DNA of 64,000 nucleotides from Myxocyprinus asiaticus. Its lineage: Eukaryota > Chordata > Actinopteri > Cypriniformes > Catostomidae. Both the position numbers and the translations under genes were made by a program. This document shows, in pieces, positions 11,981-24,699 of this stretch (the first letter of the stretch is position 1; every line of letters begins with the position of its first letter). The notes under the pieces are model-generated. The model saw only the letters and a program-made list of their open reading frames with translations, was not told the DNA's origin and ran no database searches. The stretch is taken from positions 27,880,001-27,944,000 of the forward strand of contig NC_059385.1 in assembly GCF_019703515.2 (NCBI RefSeq), written 5' to 3'.

Positions 11981-12112
11981 GCCACCACCATTGTGTCCTT
12001 GAGCAAGGCAACTTAACTCCAGGTTGCTCCAGGGGGATTGTCCCTGTAATCAGTGCACTGTAAGTTGCTTTGGATAAAAGCGTCAGCCAAATGCATAAAT
12101 TTAAATGTAAAG
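11981..12112 (+). mobile_element. SINE/LINE tail fragment with 'ggataaaagcgtc' core
   Basis: It contains 'tgtccttgagcaaggcaac', 'gtgcactgtaagttgc' and 'ttggataaaagcgtcagcc', followed by 'aaatgcataaatttaaatg'. This 3' module is very widespread in teleost SINEs that share a LINE-derived tail. Only the tail is visible; no tRNA-like head is present immediately upstream. Confidence 0.6.
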
Positions 12113-12305
12113 CTAAAAATGATATATGTACAGTACATTTCTGAGTAGTAGCAATTTATTTTTATACGCTATGGTTGTTGAGCCAACAAATTTTTTTTTT
12201 TTTTGCTTTCCGGTGCAGCTGAGATGTCTAAAATTATAATAAAAATAAACCCTTTGACAACTGACCATTACTAAACAATTTAGACCTTTGCATTACAGTA
12301 TTACA

Positions 12306-12400
12306 TTTAGGGCTGTCAATGTATTAAAATTTGTTATCAAATTAATTACATGAAATACCAATCAATTAATCGAAAATAGCTTGAACACAGCATGAATTTA
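12306..12400. repeat. Head fragment of the 'agggctgtcaa' repeat
   Basis: It matches the sequences flanking the foldback element at 7911-7936/8945 and the copy at about 62800: 'agggctgtcaatgtattaaaa', 'aattaattacatgaaatacc', 'aattaatcg'. Non-coding. Confidence 0.5.
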
Positions 12401-15400
12401 ATTCTACTCAATCCTAGTGTAGATCATGAGCAGAGCACACTAAATGAATGTGCCAGTGTCATGCTAAATGCCACACTAGCAAACTACAAACAACCTGATG
12501 TAAGACTGTTTTGCTGAGATCTCACTCCCTTCAGTCAGAGGTATGACACATTTGCCATTTAAGAATGGTGGAGGGGTGACAGACATCACTGCAATTCTCT
12601 CTCTCTCCGATTCCCCGTCATGTGGATCTCGCTGAATTAACAACAGAAGTACCACCTGAGTATAAACAACTGTAAAAGAGTGATTTATGATGATTCATGG
12701 GGTAACTTTACCTTGTGAAAGTGTGTGATTGTGTATTTATCCTGTCGAGGCTTGCTGTAGAACGCGTTTGTTCATTGTTGACACTATTGTGTCTTCACTT
12801 TATGATTTCATTAGTCACTTAGTGTAGGACAAATAACTCAGGAAAAATGCTTGGTGACAGAATCACTATGGATTTCAATTAGCGTTCATGAGGATATGCA
12901 GCTGAGTGTGATCACAGATGAAAATGTTCAGATCAGCTTGATGTCTTGTCAGTTCTTTAGTAACAAAAGGAGCTCACTGGTCACTTGATGAGAACACAAG
13001 ACCCGGCCTCGGCAACAGAATGATTTTTTCAAGCAAGCCTGATATTTATTTATTTTTATTTCGAAGCCATTAACTCAGCAGGGAGTCTCGACGGTCAAGT
13101 GATTAACAACCTAATGCTGGAAGACGCTAACGTGCGCTTCGTCACCCTCCGCCTGGCCGGCGATTATGTTAATGAAGCTCACAATTGAAAATCTAGTGTG
13201 GCGCCGGCTTTAGTAAGTTCGAAAGTTAAGTGGGCCTCCTGATAGGCCCTTCTGGTGATTGACAGATGAAATCATCTCATTTATGTCATAATGCAATTAA
13301 GGAGCCGATTGTTATCTGACTACCTTGGATGAGACCTGTTTAAGATAAATACTGTCAGGAGCAAATGGTTCATTGTGTAATATCACTCTGGCTTCCACAA
13401 GTGGATCCCTTCAGTGTTATGAGAGGCTGGATATTTTCCTTAGCACTCTCTCTCTCCTTAATTGTTCTATTATATCAGTATTTTATCATATCCGACTCTG
13501 TCAAACAGAGGATCCATGGCAAGCCATTGGTGTTGAGCGCCACACATGGGAAGACCCCATGAAATGGCTTGACGGGCAAAATTTTCTTCCCTGTGTTGAC
13601 ATATTCTTCTTGAAACAGGAACCTAGGGCGAAATATAAACTAAAATGTTTGTATACAATAGGATATGAAGCAGGTCATTTGTGTATTGATCAGTTCTGTG
13701 TAATAAACTGTTGCTGAAAAAATTATTGAAGTAAAAGTTTCCAAGGAAATCAACCTTGCGTATTAAAAAGTCGGGTTGCTACGGGGGTGATTCCAAAGGG
13801 GAACAAGAAGATCTTGGCTTCTACAACAGCCTATAGGCAGTGAAGATTTCACCCTGTTCTTGTACAGGGGAAAAAGGATTAAGCAAGCTAATTTTAGGGC
13901 TTATTCACAAGGGCAGAGGGAGATAGTGAGCAAGATAATGGCATTACTGGTCCATTTAATCTCCCACAGTCATGTGACCAACAGTAATGATGGGTATTTT
14001 GTATTTTGGCCGGAGACAAGAATGTTAAGTGTTTCTTTGTCGGTGTTACTGAGTACAAATGACATTGTCTTGTCTTCTACCACCTTCAAAATCCACCACA
14101 AGTGCCACCATCCATGTTTCTTGCCAGAGGAAACTTGTCAAAGTCAAGAGGGTGTGTCTAGTGCACTTAAAAGACTATTTTGAGCTTTTTGACACCAAAA
14201 AAAAAAAAAACAAAACAAAAAAGAAAAGTGAGATGGGATGGACCCCCAGTACTTTATAGCTGAAGTGTGCTATTTTTTCCATGTTAAAACACCATCAGCA
14301 GAGACAACTATAAGTAAACCATTCATAGGTTGATGAGTAACAATACTTCCTTTTCGGTATTCGCTGATACAATACCTGTTTTTTATTTTATTTATTGTTT
14401 TCTGAATTCCATATTCAACCGTTTAAAACTTCTATCATCAAAATGGCAATTAAATAAATGAATTCATTAAAACTTTAATCAAATGAAAATATAACAATTA
14501 ATTTTCAACATAATATTGTATTATTTTTAATCAAATGAAGTGCTTTTATACAGAACCTCACAGCACAATCCAGAATACAACATTGGAGTTATATTTTGTC
14601 AAATAAAGTGCTGCTCAACGACACAGATGTGAGATATTGCTTAAATATAATAATAATTATTATTATTAGTAGTAGTACTACAGGGAATATTACATAACCA
14701 TACTGTAGATATATATTTTTGTCGTACCTTTTCAATTTAAATGGAGCTTTTATTTCGGCGGAAGCATTTATTTTCAAGTGAAGCCCTTTCCGTTTCTATG
14801 TTTTGACGGTAGCTTCTCACCTCTGGAAATGCAGGTTGCTACCTGACTCAGCATGCTTTCCATTCAAAATTGATCGTCCCTATGCACGATTCCCTTCTAA
14901 AATGTTCCCATCTACTGTGACAGCTTTGGAGGGCTGAAAGGTGTGTGGCTTAGTAACTAAATTTTACAATACTTTTTTGGAAATGCTGTTTAACACGCTC
15001 TTACAGCATGACTATCATGATTGTTCTCCCCTCAAAGGCTGCTATCTAACTAAATAAATATGTAGTCTGTATGTGCCTCGTGTTATAAAGTTAATTAGTG
15101 CTCTTCTCAAAGTCATCTGCTACAAAGAGTGCACGTGTTGCTCATGATGGTGTTTTTCGTACAGATATCTATTTTTTTCAGTTTATGAGCAGCCGCCATC
15201 ACTTAGAAGTGCGCAGCACATGCAAACTATATATTGATCTCATTAAATTGCATCTCTGCGGTTAATAATCACACTAGGACATAACGTGATATTAATTTGA
15301 GTGGTGAATGTTGTTTGCATAATGACATTTGTACGTCAGATGGCATCGGTTTTTGGTATTGGAGCATTTTTACGAGCATGAGTACAAGTATATGAGCGCA

Positions 15401-15573
15401 GAATTGGTATCGGGACATCCCTACTAAAATTGTAGTGAGTAACAATCTTTTGGATGAAACTTATTGTATGATTACTTAAAAAGGTAATTACTTAAATTAC
15501 TTTTCTGCCGATTACTTCAGGATTGCTAATTGCATGTTTTCATGAAAATCTAAATTTTTATTTTATTGAGTAC
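12401..15573. other. Non-coding stretch, partly repeat-poor
   Basis: I find no exon with acceptable splice sites and coding phase. Bases 13090-13330 are more GC-balanced and rich in short homeobox-like ATTA/TAAT words, so they may be a conserved noncoding element. Bases 14330-15427 look like a degenerate DNA element ending in 'tatcgggacatccct'. Short polyA tracts occur at about 14200-14220. Confidence 0.4.
13090..13330. promoter_or_regulatory. Candidate conserved noncoding element
   Basis: The stretch is free of the repeat families seen elsewhere and has a higher GC content than its surroundings. It contains several homeodomain-type cores ('ttaatgaagc', 'gcaattaagg', 'cacaattg') and 'tgattgacag', a TALE/PBX-MEIS-like word. 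It lies downstream of a cwc27-like gene. This is inference only; cross-species conservation cannot be assessed here. Confidence 0.25.
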
Positions 15574-16186
15574 AAATTTGTTGTCTCATGAAGCCTTTTC
15601 ACAGCTTCCGAGATCAGTAGGCATTAGTTTACAAATGAATCATCAGTGTTGGAGGTAGTAATGGACCATGTAATCTGAAATACGTAATCATATTACAAAA
15701 ATCAAGTACTTACGATTAGATTCGATTTTTTAAATATCATTTTAAAGGTTAAAGTTGAGTGTTTTTGGATTACAGTACCTATCACCCAATGGCAATAACT
15801 AGTGTTTAAATTACTGATTATGTTTTTAAAGATTGAAAAGTGCCAGGTAAAACTACACACATTGGAGACAGTGCGGTCCTGTGCCTTGTATGACCACATA
15901 CAAAAATAGCTTGACTTTCAAAGAGACACGGAGGAAAAATAACTGATCAATGCAATCATTGCCGTATAAAAATTATAACCATTGAAAAAAGACTGCTCAT
16001 TTGTAAAAGTTTTGATCATTTTGATGTATTGAATGTACAAGTGTCAGATAAAAACGTTCAAATAAACGTTTTGGTTAAAATGCATGTTAAAAACAATCAT
16101 TTTAGAGGTGTTTGCCACATGTAACTTTGTTGTTTCGCATCATACAAATGCACTCCGACCCATGCTTCAGGATGGCAGAAAAAGCG
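15574..16186 (+). repeat. Left arm of a 613-bp inverted repeat
   Basis: This arm is the reverse complement of 16513-17125. Positions pair to the constant sum 32699 from end to end, so there is no indel, and I found no mismatch by eye. The arm contains 'cagtgttggaggtagtaatg', which resembles the terminal sequence of fish hAT-type elements, but the palindrome extends about 70 bases beyond it. Both arms contain an identical 65-codon open frame that looks fortuitous. Confidence 0.95.
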
Positions 16187-16512
16187 TAAAAAAAGCGAAA
16201 AAGCGTAAACATAAAATCAAACAGCCTCTTGTAATTTGTCAGTTGTAAAACAAAACATACCTGAAAAAGTACAACTAAAGGGAAAAACTAACACTAAGTT
16301 GGAGGGCAAACGAAAACATGCATTTTAAATTTTATGAGAATTGTTTTTATTTAGAAAATTAGGAATAGGAATTAGACTATTTTTTTTATTTTTATTTTTT
16401 ATCCAGCTTTGAAATGAACAAAGAGCGAATGTCTCAGGAATGTTGTAAAGATATGCATTTTGTACCGCCACATAAGTATTCATGAGAAGGTGTGGCCTTA
16501 ACCCATGACAGG
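16187..16512. repeat. 326-bp spacer of the large palindrome
   Basis: AT-rich spacer between the two arms. It begins 'taaaaaaagcgaaaaagcgt', which repeats the 'aaaaagcg' end of the left arm, and has no gene. A T-rich tract at about 16379-16400 is its only other feature. Confidence 0.85.
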
Positions 16513-17125
16513 CGCTTTTTCTGCCATCCTGAAGCATGGGTCGGAGTGCATTTGTATGATGCGAAACAACAAAGTTACATGTGGCAAACACCTCTAAAAT
16601 GATTGTTTTTAACATGCATTTTAACCAAAACGTTTATTTGAACGTTTTTATCTGACACTTGTACATTCAATACATCAAAATGATCAAAACTTTTACAAAT
16701 GAGCAGTCTTTTTTCAATGGTTATAATTTTTATACGGCAATGATTGCATTGATCAGTTATTTTTCCTCCGTGTCTCTTTGAAAGTCAAGCTATTTTTGTA
16801 TGTGGTCATACAAGGCACAGGACCGCACTGTCTCCAATGTGTGTAGTTTTACCTGGCACTTTTCAATCTTTAAAAACATAATCAGTAATTTAAACACTAG
16901 TTATTGCCATTGGGTGATAGGTACTGTAATCCAAAAACACTCAACTTTAACCTTTAAAATGATATTTAAAAAATCGAATCTAATCGTAAGTACTTGATTT
17001 TTGTAATATGATTACGTATTTCAGATTACATGGTCCATTACTACCTCCAACACTGATGATTCATTTGTAAACTAATGCCTACTGATCTCGGAAGCTGTGA
17101 AAAGGCTTCATGAGACAACAAATTT
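16513..17125 (-). repeat. Right arm of a 613-bp inverted repeat
   Basis: Reverse complement of 15574-16186 over its full length. Identity ends abruptly at 17125/15574: outside, 'tacaaattt' on the left faces 'aaattttatg' on the right. A sharp boundary with near-perfect identity implies a very recent duplication-inversion, recent gene conversion between the arms, or a sequencing/assembly fold-back artefact. Confidence 0.95.
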
Positions 17126-20100
17126 TATGCACAATATCTCACGCCACCAACACAAGGCACAACTTAAAGCACACTTTTGTACAGTAATTATTTTATGAAC
17201 TACCTCGACCAAGTAAATCATGCAATGACTTGTTAAAATTGCAGCGCTAAATTCCGCAAATGTTTTTTTTAAAACCAAGACAGAGCCTGCATAGCAGAGT
17301 AAGTCAGAGTGCTGGTAGCTGTACTGGCTTTGGTGCGTCTCACCTGGTTTAAATTTGCAGTGGCTTTGGCCACGCGGCTCTTATGGTGTAACATTAACTC
17401 TCCTTCCTGTTCTATATGAAAATTTAAGCGTGATCCCAGAGGAGCAGTAAAAGGCTGCACACGGGCCAAACAGTGCTGCTGGTAGTGCACACTTGTGGTA
17501 GATCATTCAGGCTAAACCACAGACGGTTGGGCATCATCAGAAGCACCGCTGGACACAGTGCTTTGGTAACAAAAATTTGAGACTGATGAAAAGCGAAAGG
17601 AACTCTTTATTATCTTGCAACCGTTTTGAACTAATTTTAGCCAGAGAGTGAAGCATGGCTATAAGAATAGCGCATGATTTAGGCAGTATAAGGTAGTAGT
17701 TTTAAAAATACAGCTGCAAGATGAGTCACATTCAGTGGAAGAAATTATATATTATCTGATATCTTCATATTTGCCACCTGGAATTGATTGGAATTGAGGT
17801 TTTACCTTAAAGAATGCATATATTTTCCTAATCGTATAAAAAACTAAGTGTCTAGTGTACCATATTTGTCAAATATCTAAATGGAATCAATTATTTGAAA
17901 TATATTTTCTATCTGAAAAAATTACAGTTGTTGCCTATAAAATCAAACCAACATCAAATACAAATTAGGTGAAAATAATGCATGAGATGTTAAAACATTA
18001 TAAAACTGATTCTACATTTTGACAGAATAAACCGCATTCTAAGACATTTTTAATGTTGTTTTCTAAACTGCAAAAAATGACATCTTATGTCATTTTGCTT
18101 GAATGTTTAAATACATATTTACTGGACAACAAGACAAAAATACTTAGTAAGAAAATTATTTTTGCAGTGTAAGCAGTTGCTACATTGCTTTGTAAAAGCA
18201 AACAGCTTACAGATAGGCTTATGAAATATATTACATCAAGAATTGTTTATTCCGATAATTACTAATAATATATTATTTACCCAGTTATCGAACACTAATA
18301 TCTTTTATCATATGGTTGTTGCCACCGTTGCCACTCAAGTCCATGCATTAAAGAACATCCCTTATATGAGTAAAAATCACTGTAACACACGTCTTCTTGC
18401 TACTTTTTGCTTTAATAAATGCTTATAAATGTTATATTACATTTGAAATAATTGTCCGGCACATATTTTAGATTATACATCTCTTTACTGTCTGCACTAT
18501 TTTTTTTTTTAATTAATCGCTGTTTTCAGTTTTGGAGTTAAGAGTGTTTTCACTTGCAGTGTTTTCAGAGCTGATCTTTCTTTTTTCATAAAAAAAAAAA
18601 AAAAAAAAACCCATCACATCAGCTACATTATCAACAACACATCTCTGAGACAGTGAATACAAATATATTACAGCTGCAAGTCTCTATGGTGCCTGCAGAG
18701 GCATTAAAGCCACACTAAAAAAAAAAATAATTCATAACGCTTACCTATTTGAGTTGTAGAAAGTTTTTACAAAAAATGTAATCTTTCATTCAGATTAAGT
18801 CAGTTTTACTGAGCCAAAATAATTAAGTTGGATTAGGTAAAATTAACGTACTATAGTGGTTTTAACTTAACTTCATTAGTTTCTTCAAACTCAATTTACT
18901 AAGGTTTATATAATACATTTTCTTATGTTGGAAAAACTTAATTTAATTAATCAATAGTATATGCCAGGTGAGCAAGTGTAAGAACAGTGAAACTGTTGCA
19001 CTGTCAATTTAATAGCAACTGTTTATTGAGCTAAGCAGCACTCAAATCAAGTATCACTTGAAAGTAGAATAGAATACTGAATAAAATAAACTACAATAGA
19101 ATAATTAAACAAAGAGGGGCTGAGTCCACATTGAAAAGCTGGGAATTAAAACCTAATTTCAACCTGTGAATAACAATTACTATATCCCTACCTGAAATCT
19201 GAATTTTAATGGCTCTATTTAAATATCAAGATCCAAATCTCTATCTGTCAGTGGCGCTTGCATTCTGTCTTCTGCCCTCTGCCCATGACGTGCATGTGTA
19301 ATTTAAAGAGCCTTTCAAATCAAATTTTTGATTTTTGTGGCATTTAGTCCATGTCTTGGCTTTGAGTTCCTTTGATACCTTAAATTAACTGGCATTTTAT
19401 TTTATTTTTTGGCCACAACAGTTTGATTATCCAGGGCATTTTTGTCAATTCGGGTGGCAATTTTGCACAGAGGCCTTGTTAATTTCTGACCCTGGTCACA
19501 TTGCATTCTCTGAGCTGGTCTGCTTCATCACAGACTCTGAGGATCACAGTCGCTTGATCCAGGCCAGATGTGGGGTGGATGCTACTTTTGCATATTTTTT
19601 TACAGCTTCTACAGAAGAGCCGCTTTTTTACGATGGCAGCATTGCTGGTGAGGTGAGATGGATTGGCGATGTGTGACACATGTACGTAATGATTCAGACC
19701 TTTAAAATCTAACAACAGCTTTCAACTAATTATTTGATATATTTAAATATTTTAAAAACTATTTGAAGAAAATTTTCACAAATCAATAATGGCATCTAAT
19801 GCAAACAACAAATTGCATTCAATGCATTTTTACTTTGACCAGTAAAACACTGCACTGATGTGTTTAATCCTCGATATAAACTAAAAATGCACTGTTCTGA
19901 TAGGGCCATGGACAGCAGGGGAAAAAACAATGCAAAAGACAAATAATAAAATGTAACTAACCATATAATCAAGTTAGGGGAGGAAAATAAATAGGCGTAT
20001 CAACTTTTAAAAGGGAGGTGAAAACATTTCTGATATCTGTTATCGTTGACAAAGATTGTGCATCAAATCAAACTCTATGGTAATTTTGCCACAAAATAAT

Positions 20101-20136
20101 CAGTCACTTGGTAGAAGCTTTAAAAATTAAATATGG
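17126..20136. other. Non-coding stretch
   Basis: No gene. Bases 18592-18611 are a polyA tract. Bases 18714-18950 are a diverged dispersed repeat related to 11245-11420. A GC-balanced patch at 19440-19680 has an open frame of 66 codons, but it shows no splice signals or recognisable domain. Confidence 0.4.
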
Positions 20137-20400
20137 GTGAAACAAGGTAAATGGAAAGCAGGTGGCGAGAACCGGTTTGATAATATAAATAAAGGTTTAA
20201 TAATAAACTTAACCAAAAGCACAAACACACATAAGTGTCGGACAGCTGTCCGTAACTCTCTTTCTCTGTTGCTCTGCCGTCTCCGGTCGGCCTTATCCCT
20301 CTCGGGCTTCATCAGCCCAATTAGGGGCCGGGTGTGTGGAATCATGACCCGGCCCCGCCCTCCGCCCTGCCACATTGGGTTCACTTGCAATATGGACAAA
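20137..20400. mobile_element. GC-rich dispersed repeat ('gaaccgg...ggcccggccccgcc' type)
   Basis: It starts 'aggtggcgagaaccggtt', has an AT-rich 'aaaggtttaataataaactt', then a GC-rich half with 'ctccggtcggccttatccc' and 'ccggccccgccctccgcc'. The layout (gaaccgg, then ttttaat/aaactt, then GC-rich end) is shared with 55985-56616. The two are probably members of one non-autonomous element family. It has no coding capacity; short open frames on both strands merely reflect the GC-rich composition. Confidence 0.5.
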
Positions 20401-20683
20401 CATGTTGTTTTTTTTTGTGTAGTGATTGGCTGCTGAGATTAATATACCTTTTAAAGTATTTTCGTGAACATTAAATTAATTTTAACATATTTCAAATCAG
20501 TTTGATTTGAACAACATTTTTGTTTTGTACAACTAACAGTTTTGGCAAGTTGTTCTCTGATGTAAAATCTGAGCAGCAAGACAATAATTATGTGCATAAA
20601 TATATAACTTATTTGTGTAACTAAAACGTGAGACTTATCAGCCTGGCTACAATGTGAACAACAATATTTAAAGAATAGACATT

Positions 20684-20689
20684 TTTATT
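20684..20689 (-). terminator. Possible polyadenylation signal for cwc27-like gene
   Basis: On the minus strand this is AATAAA, about 330 bases beyond the stop codon of the terminal exon. It is the nearest canonical hexamer I noticed on that strand. The hexamer is common by chance in AT-rich DNA, so support is weak. Confidence 0.2.
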
Positions 20690-21019
20690 ACCATGATGAA
20701 AATGCACATTTGAACTAATTTTAGGGATTTTGTTTGTGTGACCAACAGCAAAAAAAATAAAAAAAAATAAAAAAATAAATGCACTGAGGAATAAGCTTAC
20801 TGATTTCTTTAGAAGTGTCTCTATTGTTAGAAAATAGAAATAACAAATCTGCCATGAGTTTTAAAAAATATCTGCAGATATCGGCCATTCTTAAGTCTCC
20901 ACACACGGAACAACAGTTAATATAACCCTTCTCAGATAGAAATTGTCGTTGCCCCTGATGTTTTGCCATTTCTATTGGAAAGAGTCATTCCAGACAGAGA
21001 GTGAGCAGAGAATGAAGCA

Positions 21020-21182
21020 TCACCTCCTGGCCTTCTTCCCTTTCATCAGTTTCTTGCTCTCCTCTCGTCTCCTCTTGTTGGCAGGGTTGCGTGGATCATA
21101 GATCTCGAATGTGTCTTCGTCTTGCATGTTGGCATCTTTTACCTTTCTGCTTTGTTCATCAAAGTGCATAACATGGGCCATC
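21020..21182 (-). pseudogene. Terminal coding exon of a cwc27-like gene (this exon intact)
   Basis: On the minus strand the exon begins after an acceptor (…tttgatttag) and ends with a TGA at 21020-21022. The first base completes a Trp codon begun by TG at the end of the previous exon. Fifty-three residues follow, including KVKDANMQDEDTFEIYDPR and NKRRREESKKLMK, a highly basic tail. I recognise this as the C-terminus of CWC27, a spliceosome-associated protein with an N-terminal cyclophilin-like domain that acts in activated spliceosomes in the nucleus. The exon has no lesion. Because three upstream exons are disrupted, a full-length product is not expected. Confidence 0.85.
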
Positions 21183-21329
21183 CTAAATCAAAATAGGAAA
21201 CAAAGCTCAGTTCAAAAGAACAGCGAAATGTAGCTCATGTGCCACTAAATCATCAAAATCAAAGTTAGAAGTGGTGGGAATTTCCCAGTGGAACGGATCA
21301 GACAAACAGGTGGTTTCACAACTACTTTA

Positions 21330-21372
21330 GAGGAACAGTTCACCCAAAAATGAAATTTACGACATCATTTAC
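21330..21372 (+). mobile_element. Short MITE fragment
   Basis: 'gaggaacagttcacccaaaa' followed by 'atgaaatttacgacatcattta' matches the left terminus of the TTAA-type MITE family. It is truncated after about 40 bases. Confidence 0.5.
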
Positions 21373-22233
21373 AGTATTCTCAGCATGAGATTCATGTCAA
21401 GACCCAAGAACTAATGCAGTATGGCAACACTGATGAAAAACCGTGCACCAAGTTCAAATATGTGTATGCAAGAATGAGATGTGAGATCTACGTTGGAGGG
21501 CAAGATTTTCAGTGAATACTTTTGTTTTGTGGTAGAAGTTTTTTTTTTTTTATCTTTTATGTTTACAGCAAATTACTTATATTAGGGCTGCACAATTATT
21601 CGAATAAATAATTGAGACTACAGTTACAGCTGACACAATTAACTAATTGTGAAAAGTGTCAATTACAGCATCCCACTGAGGTGGACTACTGATGCATCAA
21701 AATTTTGTAATTTATAATGTGTTTTTATAATTTATTTTTTTTTTTTACTTTTTGCATGTGTTGTTAAAGTCTAGTATGGCATTTACCAAATTACAGGGTT
21801 TACTGGTGCTACATCACCATGACTACAAAGATGTAAAATTGGATATAACTTTACGCAGATATGTTTAGCAAGCGATTTTATCACAATAAAATCATGTTAA
21901 CATGTATAGTTAATGTTTACTGCATGATTTAAATTTCACATGTGTTACCCTGATTAAGTGTTTAGTGTTTGTGTGAGTGACACTGATCACTGTCTCTATA
22001 TGTTTATTGGTCATTGCTCCTGGAAGGGCCACTATTGGTGAACTTCATGTCATCATGTGCCCTTCTGTAATTACTACGGTGATTAACAATACCTTATAAA
22101 GTAAAAAGCAGATTTGTACAGTTTCAGAAGGTTAATATCAAGTTTATGATGTTTTTTTTTGTTTTTTTTTTTACTGTAAATTTAACAGTTTTTTTTTTTT
22201 TTTTTTTTTTTTTTACAGTGCCATTGTGGTCAT

Positions 22234-24216
22234 TAGGGATGGGCGATACCACTTATGTTCTTTTCGATCCGATACCAATAATTTCAAGTCCAATATCGTC
22301 AATACCAATACCAACACCGATACTTCTATTAAATTTAATTTTTTTGTGATTACTTGGGATAAAATGGGTAATTTAAAATAATATTTTTAGTCATAATTCA
22401 AGTCATTATTATTTTATTTTTTTAGCCTAAACAGAAAATGATTCGACTTCTGTTTTGTTTACCCTTACAAAAATTAACCATTTCACTACAATAATTATAG
22501 TTTAACCATGGTATTTAGTTAAACCATAGTTACCACACAATTAACCATGGTTACTACTACAATATTACTGAAGTAAAACAATGGGTTCAGCACAAAAAAA
22601 AAAAACAAAAAAAAAAAACATGGTTACTACAATATTACTTTAGTAAAACCATGGTTAACTATTTTTTTAATTACTTATTAACAAATAGAATTGTCACCTT
22701 TAGATATGTTATTTTAGCATGAATTTACTCAAGAAGCAGTGGTGTAGTTGTGTCTGAAGAGGTGGGCATACTGTGAATTTATGAAAAACGCATGCACCCG
22801 CTCTCTAAAATTATTTACATTTATATACAGTTCATGTAAAAGTGTAAGAATTTTTTTTCCATTAAAATTGGGACTGTTGTAATTATAGTCCCACATAAAC
22901 TTACAATATGTATATCAGGGCAAGTTTCTTGCTGGCATGGTGTAGAGTACACTGCTAAGAACAATGGTATGGTAACTTCATGTTAAATATGTATTTAAAT
23001 TAATAGGTGTCATTAATGTTCCTTTTATTAGGCTACTATGAAAATTGTTAATACTTTATAATTATTCTAACTAATAAACTAAATCATAATATGCAATAAA
23101 CTGTAAAGCATTGTAGTTAATATGAGTAGTAATGTTCAAATTGACACGTTATCTTGTATTACCATATATAGCCTACATAAAAATTAATGGATATTTTTTT
23201 AATTTGTGTACTATTATGTGCTTTTCTGTGTATAGTGAAATTGTTGTCCTCCTTAGAAATATAAATTTAACTTATTTGATATCATGAGAAAAAGGCACCA
23301 CAGACAGCAGTAAAAGGCAAAAAAAAAAAAAAAAAAAAAAAAGAGCAGGGGTGCAATAACATGCAGTATTTTCACAAAGTTTAATTGCATAAGTTAAATT
23401 TATATGTATATACATGTACTTACGTTTAGCAGGGATATAAATATGCAGTGCAAATTATAATTTCTCCAGGGATGCTTGTGTATCAGACGCTGGAAATGTC
23501 CTGCCCCTTACTAAAACGGAAAATATGATTGGTTAGCAAATATCCAATCGCGTCTGAAATGAACGTTCTGATTGGTGGATCAGCTTAATCTGACTGTCCG
23601 TCTTGCCTGTGCTCCCCAGTGCATCTCCGTGTGCGTTTAGAGAGAATCTCTGCACATTTAAAAAAATTATAATAATAGAACACAATTCACTCAGCGGTGC
23701 TGCGGCATCACACTATTAGATTGAAAAAGTTCCGGGTCAAAAGCCTACTCGTTGTTCTGGCGGCCACACGTATCATCACTTATTTCAGGTGGGTATACGC
23801 AAAATCCTAAAACAGATAGGTGGGCATACTACGTATGACTGCGTATGCCCTAGACTACACGACCAGAAGCTGTTTCTCTGATTTTTCTATCATTACCTCT
23901 ACAAGGCACTGATCCCTCTTGTTTGAACAAGCCTTGAGACGGTGCAAGCGCTTATCAGCTTGTGTTTTTCAGCATTTATGAATGTTAAGATGAGTGGAAG
24001 AAGAAACAGTTTCCATCCTGCACAAGTATTTGCTAATATAGCCAAATCCATTTTATTGCACTTTGAAGGTTATGATTATTGTTCGTGGTAACCAAATAAT
24101 AATGTCCCAAGTTAAAAAAAGAAATAAATCATTTAGAATCTATATTTTTGTGTGAGGATCGATATTTTTGATACAACATCAGTATCGATACTTTAGGATC
24201 GATCCGCCCATCCCTA
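22234..24216. mobile_element. hAT-like non-autonomous transposon with 8-bp target duplication
   Basis: The ends are TAGGGATGGGCGATACC and, in complement, TAGGGATGGGCGGATCG, giving 12 identical terminal bases. The 8-bp direct repeat GTGGTCAT flanks it at 22226-22233 and 24217-24224. An 8-bp duplication is the hallmark of hAT transposition. The interior (1983 bp in total) has a polyA tract at about 23319-23342 and internal 'accatggtta' repeats at about 22475-22655, but no transposase. Confidence 0.88.
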
Positions 24217-24699
24217 GTGGTCATGAAAGTTTTAAACTGTCAAATTTACAGGTTGTTCTGTAAATTTGTTAAAATTCGTACTGTATTTTTTACAGAATTA
24301 TTCTGGCAACCACAGCTACAAGTTTTTTTTTTTGGAAAAACAACAGGATTTTTTTTGACATGGTATGTTGTCGTCTACTGATGACAAAATGTTATATATC
24401 CAATTTGTTATAGATCAGCTTTCTAATGACACCTAGATTGAGCTTCTAGTCCACTCAGAGGCCGAGATATTCGATGAAACAATGGGGGTGGTGCATGAAC
24501 TGAACATTAGACAGTGTCTATGGACCAGCACATCTCTGAGGGCTGAAATGCGTTATAGCGCCACCTACATTTCAGAACTGCATAATGTGATGGAAGGTGA
24601 GGAAAAACTTTTTTCTAGTACTTACTGCCATCTAGTGGAATAAAATAAGACTTTTTGGAGGGAGTAGGAGTAAACAGAACCAGAATCACATGCTTACAA

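Noticed and set aside
15702..16997. Two identical 65-codon open frames on opposite strands
   Set aside because: Identity is a consequence of the inverted repeat; composition is AT-driven and there is no recognisable domain. Not a duplicated gene.
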